Positions 23,372-25,562 of a DNA stretch of 25,562 nucleotides are shown here, in pieces (positions within the stretch are counted from its first letter, which is position 1; each line of letters starts with the position of its first letter). A program made the translations under genes and the position numbers. The stretch is from Bacteroidia bacterium (GTDB taxonomy: Bacteria; Bacteroidota; Bacteroidia; Flavobacteriales; Flavobacteriaceae): NCBI GenBank assembly GCA_030431085.1, contig JAUIJW010000008.1, forward strand, positions 1-25,562, written 5' to 3'. The notes under the pieces were generated by a model. The model ran no database searches and was not told the DNA's origin. It worked only from the letters and a program-made list of their open reading frames with translations.

Positions 23372-25562
23372 ATGATAGAAGATAATTTATTTGAGGAAAA
23401 AGACCAAGGCCAAATTATAAAGTCCCTTATTTTTAAATACCTAGGTTTATGGTACTGGTTTGTATTAAGCTTAGTTATCGCCATTATAGCAGCCTTTTTA
23501 TACATGCGCTACTCACCAAAAATCTATACTTCTACCGCCAAAATCAACATTTTGGATAGCAATGATGGGTTAGATTTATCTAATAGAATGTACTTATGGG
23601 ATCAAAGCTCAGTCAAACTGGAGAAAGAGATTGAAATTCTTAAATCTTACCCCATACTTGCCAAAGTTGTCAATAGTCAAGACCTTACACTTCGTTTTTA
23701 CGAGGAAGGTGATATACAAACCACTGAAATAAACAACTTACCATTCGAATGTATTAAAACCATTTCCAACGATAGCATCAATAAAGTAAGTGGGTTTCGT
23801 ATAGATGTTAATGAAAGTGATTTCAGCATTCAAGAACTGGCTTTGGGTACTGGTCAAAATTATCTAGCACCTGATCAAAACCTAACACTTGATAACCACA
23901 GCAGTTTAGGGCAAAATCACAACCTTCCGTTTGAATTGAATCCTACTGGACAAAAAATTTCAGTGGACTTAGTTAATCAAAGTTATTTGGTTTATTTGGT
24001 TCCTGTTGAAACTGCTATTATGAGATTAAAGTCAAACATCAAGGTAAGTTTGATAGGCGAAGAAACTGATTTGTTGGAATTAAGTCTAAATGGTGAGAGT
24101 TATGACAAAAATGAACGCATCCTTAACGAGTTGATTAATGTCTTTAACCAAGACGGCATAGACGACCGTAGAGCCATTTCGCAACGCACATACGAGTTTA
24201 TCGACCAACGTTTCATCACCTTAGCTGAAGAATTGGATTCCCTAGAAACAGACATCCAAGACTTTAAACAAGAAAACAAAATCATTACCATAGAGTCTAA
24301 AGCCGATGAAGGAATGACTAATCTTTCTTCAACGCAAGAGCGTCTGTTTGAGTTGGAAAATCAATTAAATTTATTGGATATTATAGAAAGTAGTCTAAAG
24401 TCATCAGGGGACAATATAGATTTATTACCAGCTAACATTGGTGTAAGTAGTCAAAATATCAATCAACTTGTTGATGATTACAATAGACTTGTACTAGAAT
24501 ATTTAAATCTAGAAAATTCTGCAACAAAAAACAACCCCATATTACTACAATTAAAATCAAGAATAAATAACCTCAATAAAAATATATTTGCCTCCTTAAA
24601 TAGTTCAAAGAACCAGCTCAAATCGACGAGGAGACAAGTTCAACGAAAAAATAAGAATTTGACAGATCAAATCTATGACATTCCGGCTAAAGAAAAGTTT
24701 TTTTTGGACATTAAACGTCAACAGGAGATTAAACAACAGTTGTACCTCTACCTTTTACAAAAACGAGAGGAAGCCGTGATTAATTATGCCATTACTGAGC
24801 CAACCCTTAAAGTTGTGGAACCAGCATTATCGTCGAGAGTGCCCGTATCTCCTAAAGGGAGAGTCGTATATGCAGCGGCATTACTGTTGGGCTTAGGAAC
24901 ACCTTTTGGGGTTTTATATATCATTTTTCTTTTGGATACTAAAGTAAGAAATAGAGAAAGTGTCGAAAAACTCACCAAAAAGATTCCATTCTTAGCAGAG
25001 TTACCTCTTGTTAAAAAAGAGAAGCACTTATCATTCCTCGTAGAAAACGACAATTCTGTTCAAGCCGAGGCCTTTCGAGTACTCACCTATAACCTAAAAT
25101 ATATACTAACTTCTGGAAATGATATTCAGAAGGGAAAAGTGATTTATTGCACCTCGACCATCAAAGGGGAAGGCAAAACGCATATCAGTCTCAATACCGC
25201 CTTGGCACTCTCAAGCTTAAATCATAAAGTCTTATTGATCGGTGCCGATTTAAGAAATCCTCAAATCCATAATTTTATCGACAAAGACAAAAACTTAGAC
25301 GGCTTGTCCAAATACCTTCACGATTTGGATTACGATTGGCATGAGGGTTTACTTAAAAATTTCGTAATCCATCCAAAGTTCCATATTCTGTTAGCGGGTA
25401 GCACGCCACCTAATCCTTCAAAATTGCTTACCAGTCCAAGATTAAAGCAAATTTTAGACGAAGCCAAGGAAGAATACGACTATATCATTGTCGATACGGC
25501 ACCGACTTTATTAGTCTCGGACACCTTGCTCATGTCGTCTTTAGCGGATGCAACGGTGTATG
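23372..25562 (+). CDS. wzc: Wzc-type polysaccharide co-polymerase / tyrosine autokinase (3' end outside window)
   Basis: 730 complete codons are visible before the window ends. The N-terminus has a first membrane helix (about 24-42), then a large periplasmic Wzz-like region with long helical segments (about 240-480) including the GNVR-type stretch around EKFFLDIKRQQE and a VPVSPKGR turn, then a second membrane helix (498-521). The cytoplasmic BY-kinase domain shows Walker A TSTIKGEGKT (594-603), Walker A-prime VLLIGADLRNP (620-630) and Walker B DYIIVDTAP (703-711). The tyrosine-rich tail lies beyond the edge. It should control chain length and export in a Wzx/Wzy pathway through reversible autophosphorylation. 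No wza is found directly upstream, although the two are often neighbours in Bacteroidota. Confidence 0.93.
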   Translation, partial: MIEDNLFEEKDQGQIIKSLIFKYLGLWYWFVLSLVIAIIAAFLYMRYSPKIYTSTAKINILDSNDGLDLSNRMYLWDQSSVKLEKEIEILKSYPILAKVVNSQDLTLRFYEEGDIQTTEINNLPFECIKTISNDSINKVSGFRIDVNESDFSIQELALGTGQNYLAPDQNLTLDNHSSLGQNHNLPFELNPTGQKISVDLVNQSYLVYLVPVETAIMRLKSNIKVSLIGEETDLLELSLNGESYDKNERILNELINVFNQDGIDDRRAISQRTYEFIDQRFITLAEELDSLETDIQDFKQENKIITIESKADEGMTNLSSTQERLFELENQLNLLDIIESSLKSSGDNIDLLPANIGVSSQNINQLVDDYNRLVLEYLNLENSATKNNPILLQLKSRINNLNKNIFASLNSSKNQLKSTRRQVQRKNKNLTDQIYDIPAKEKFFLDIKRQQEIKQQLYLYLLQKREEAVINYAITEPTLKVVEPALSSRVPVSPKGRVVYAAALLLGLGTPFGVLYIIFLLDTKVRNRESVEKLTKKIPFLAELPLVKKEKHLSFLVENDNSVQAEAFRVLTYNLKYILTSGNDIQKGKVIYCTSTIKGEGKTHISLNTALALSSLNHKVLLIGADLRNPQIHNFIDKDKNLDGLSKYLHDLDYDWHEGLLKNFVIHPKFHILLAGSTPPNPSKLLTSPRLKQILDEAKEEYDYIIVDTAPTLLVSDTLLMSSLADATVY

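Noticed and set aside
24784..25053. 89-aa minus-strand frame near the window end
   Set aside because: Antisense to the wzc transmembrane and linker region; wzc is supported by its Walker motifs.
1..25562. CRISPR arrays, tRNA or rRNA genes, insertion sequences, toxin-antitoxin or phage genes
   Set aside because: No direct-repeat arrays, tRNA-like cloverleaf, transposase motifs or terminal inverted repeats were seen; nearly all sequence is taken up by the polysaccharide genes.

Overview
The window is AT-rich and almost fully coding. Every supported gene lies on the + strand, and neighbouring genes mostly overlap by 1-41 nt or are separated by a few bases. Low GC, the near absence of purine-rich Shine-Dalgarno sites, the bi-domain oxidoreductase and the Wzc-type autokinase point to a member of the Bacteroidota, most likely a marine-type Flavobacteriaceae. 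This is inference from gene content and composition; no rRNA or other taxonomic marker is present. The whole window is one cell-surface polysaccharide (capsule, O-antigen or exopolysaccharide) biosynthesis locus, cut at both ends.

Region 1 (1-5675) makes a nine-carbon nonulosonic acid (sialic-acid-like sugar). It has the tail of a NeuD/LegH-like acetyltransferase, a canonical NeuB/LegI synthase, a NeuC/LegG hydrolysing 2-epimerase and a CBS-nucleotidyltransferase with the PtmE architecture, which favours a legionaminic-acid route through GDP-sugars. These are followed by a second, strongly diverged NeuB paralogue, an SpsF-type cytidylyltransferase and a YhcH/NanQ-like protein (sialic acid anomerase family).

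Region 2 (5717-10431) has a serine-acetyltransferase-like hexapeptide enzyme, a KpsC/KpsS-like glycosyltransferase that could transfer the nonulosonic acid, a Wzx flippase and a GT4 glycosyltransferase. A 174-bp gap follows, the only sizeable non-coding stretch apart from the one before wzc.

Region 3 (10606-15780) is the least expected part: a compact four-gene unit of a sugar-transfer-associated ATP-grasp, an asparagine-synthase-like amidotransferase, a CapA-family metallophosphatase-like protein without a signal peptide, and a second, unrelated ATP-grasp. Three of the four are amide/acyl-phosphate-type enzymes, so I infer an amino-acid, peptide or amide decoration of the polysaccharide.

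Region 4 (15777-23208) has the Wzy polymerase/ligase, two more GT4-like transferases, a zinc-alcohol-dehydrogenase/Gfo-Idh-MocA fusion, an alpha-helical toroid-like protein of unknown role and a WecG/TagA/CpsF transferase. Region 5 (23209-end) is a 163-bp AT-rich intergenic region with two palindromes, then a wzc-type co-polymerase/tyrosine autokinase that runs off the window.

Together the genes give a Wzx/Wzy-dependent pathway: precursor synthesis, assembly on a lipid carrier by at least five glycosyltransferases, decoration, flipping, polymerisation and Wzc control. The initiating phosphoglycosyltransferase, the Wza channel and the remaining nonulosonate genes (4,6-dehydratase, aminotransferase) are not in the window and are presumably adjacent.
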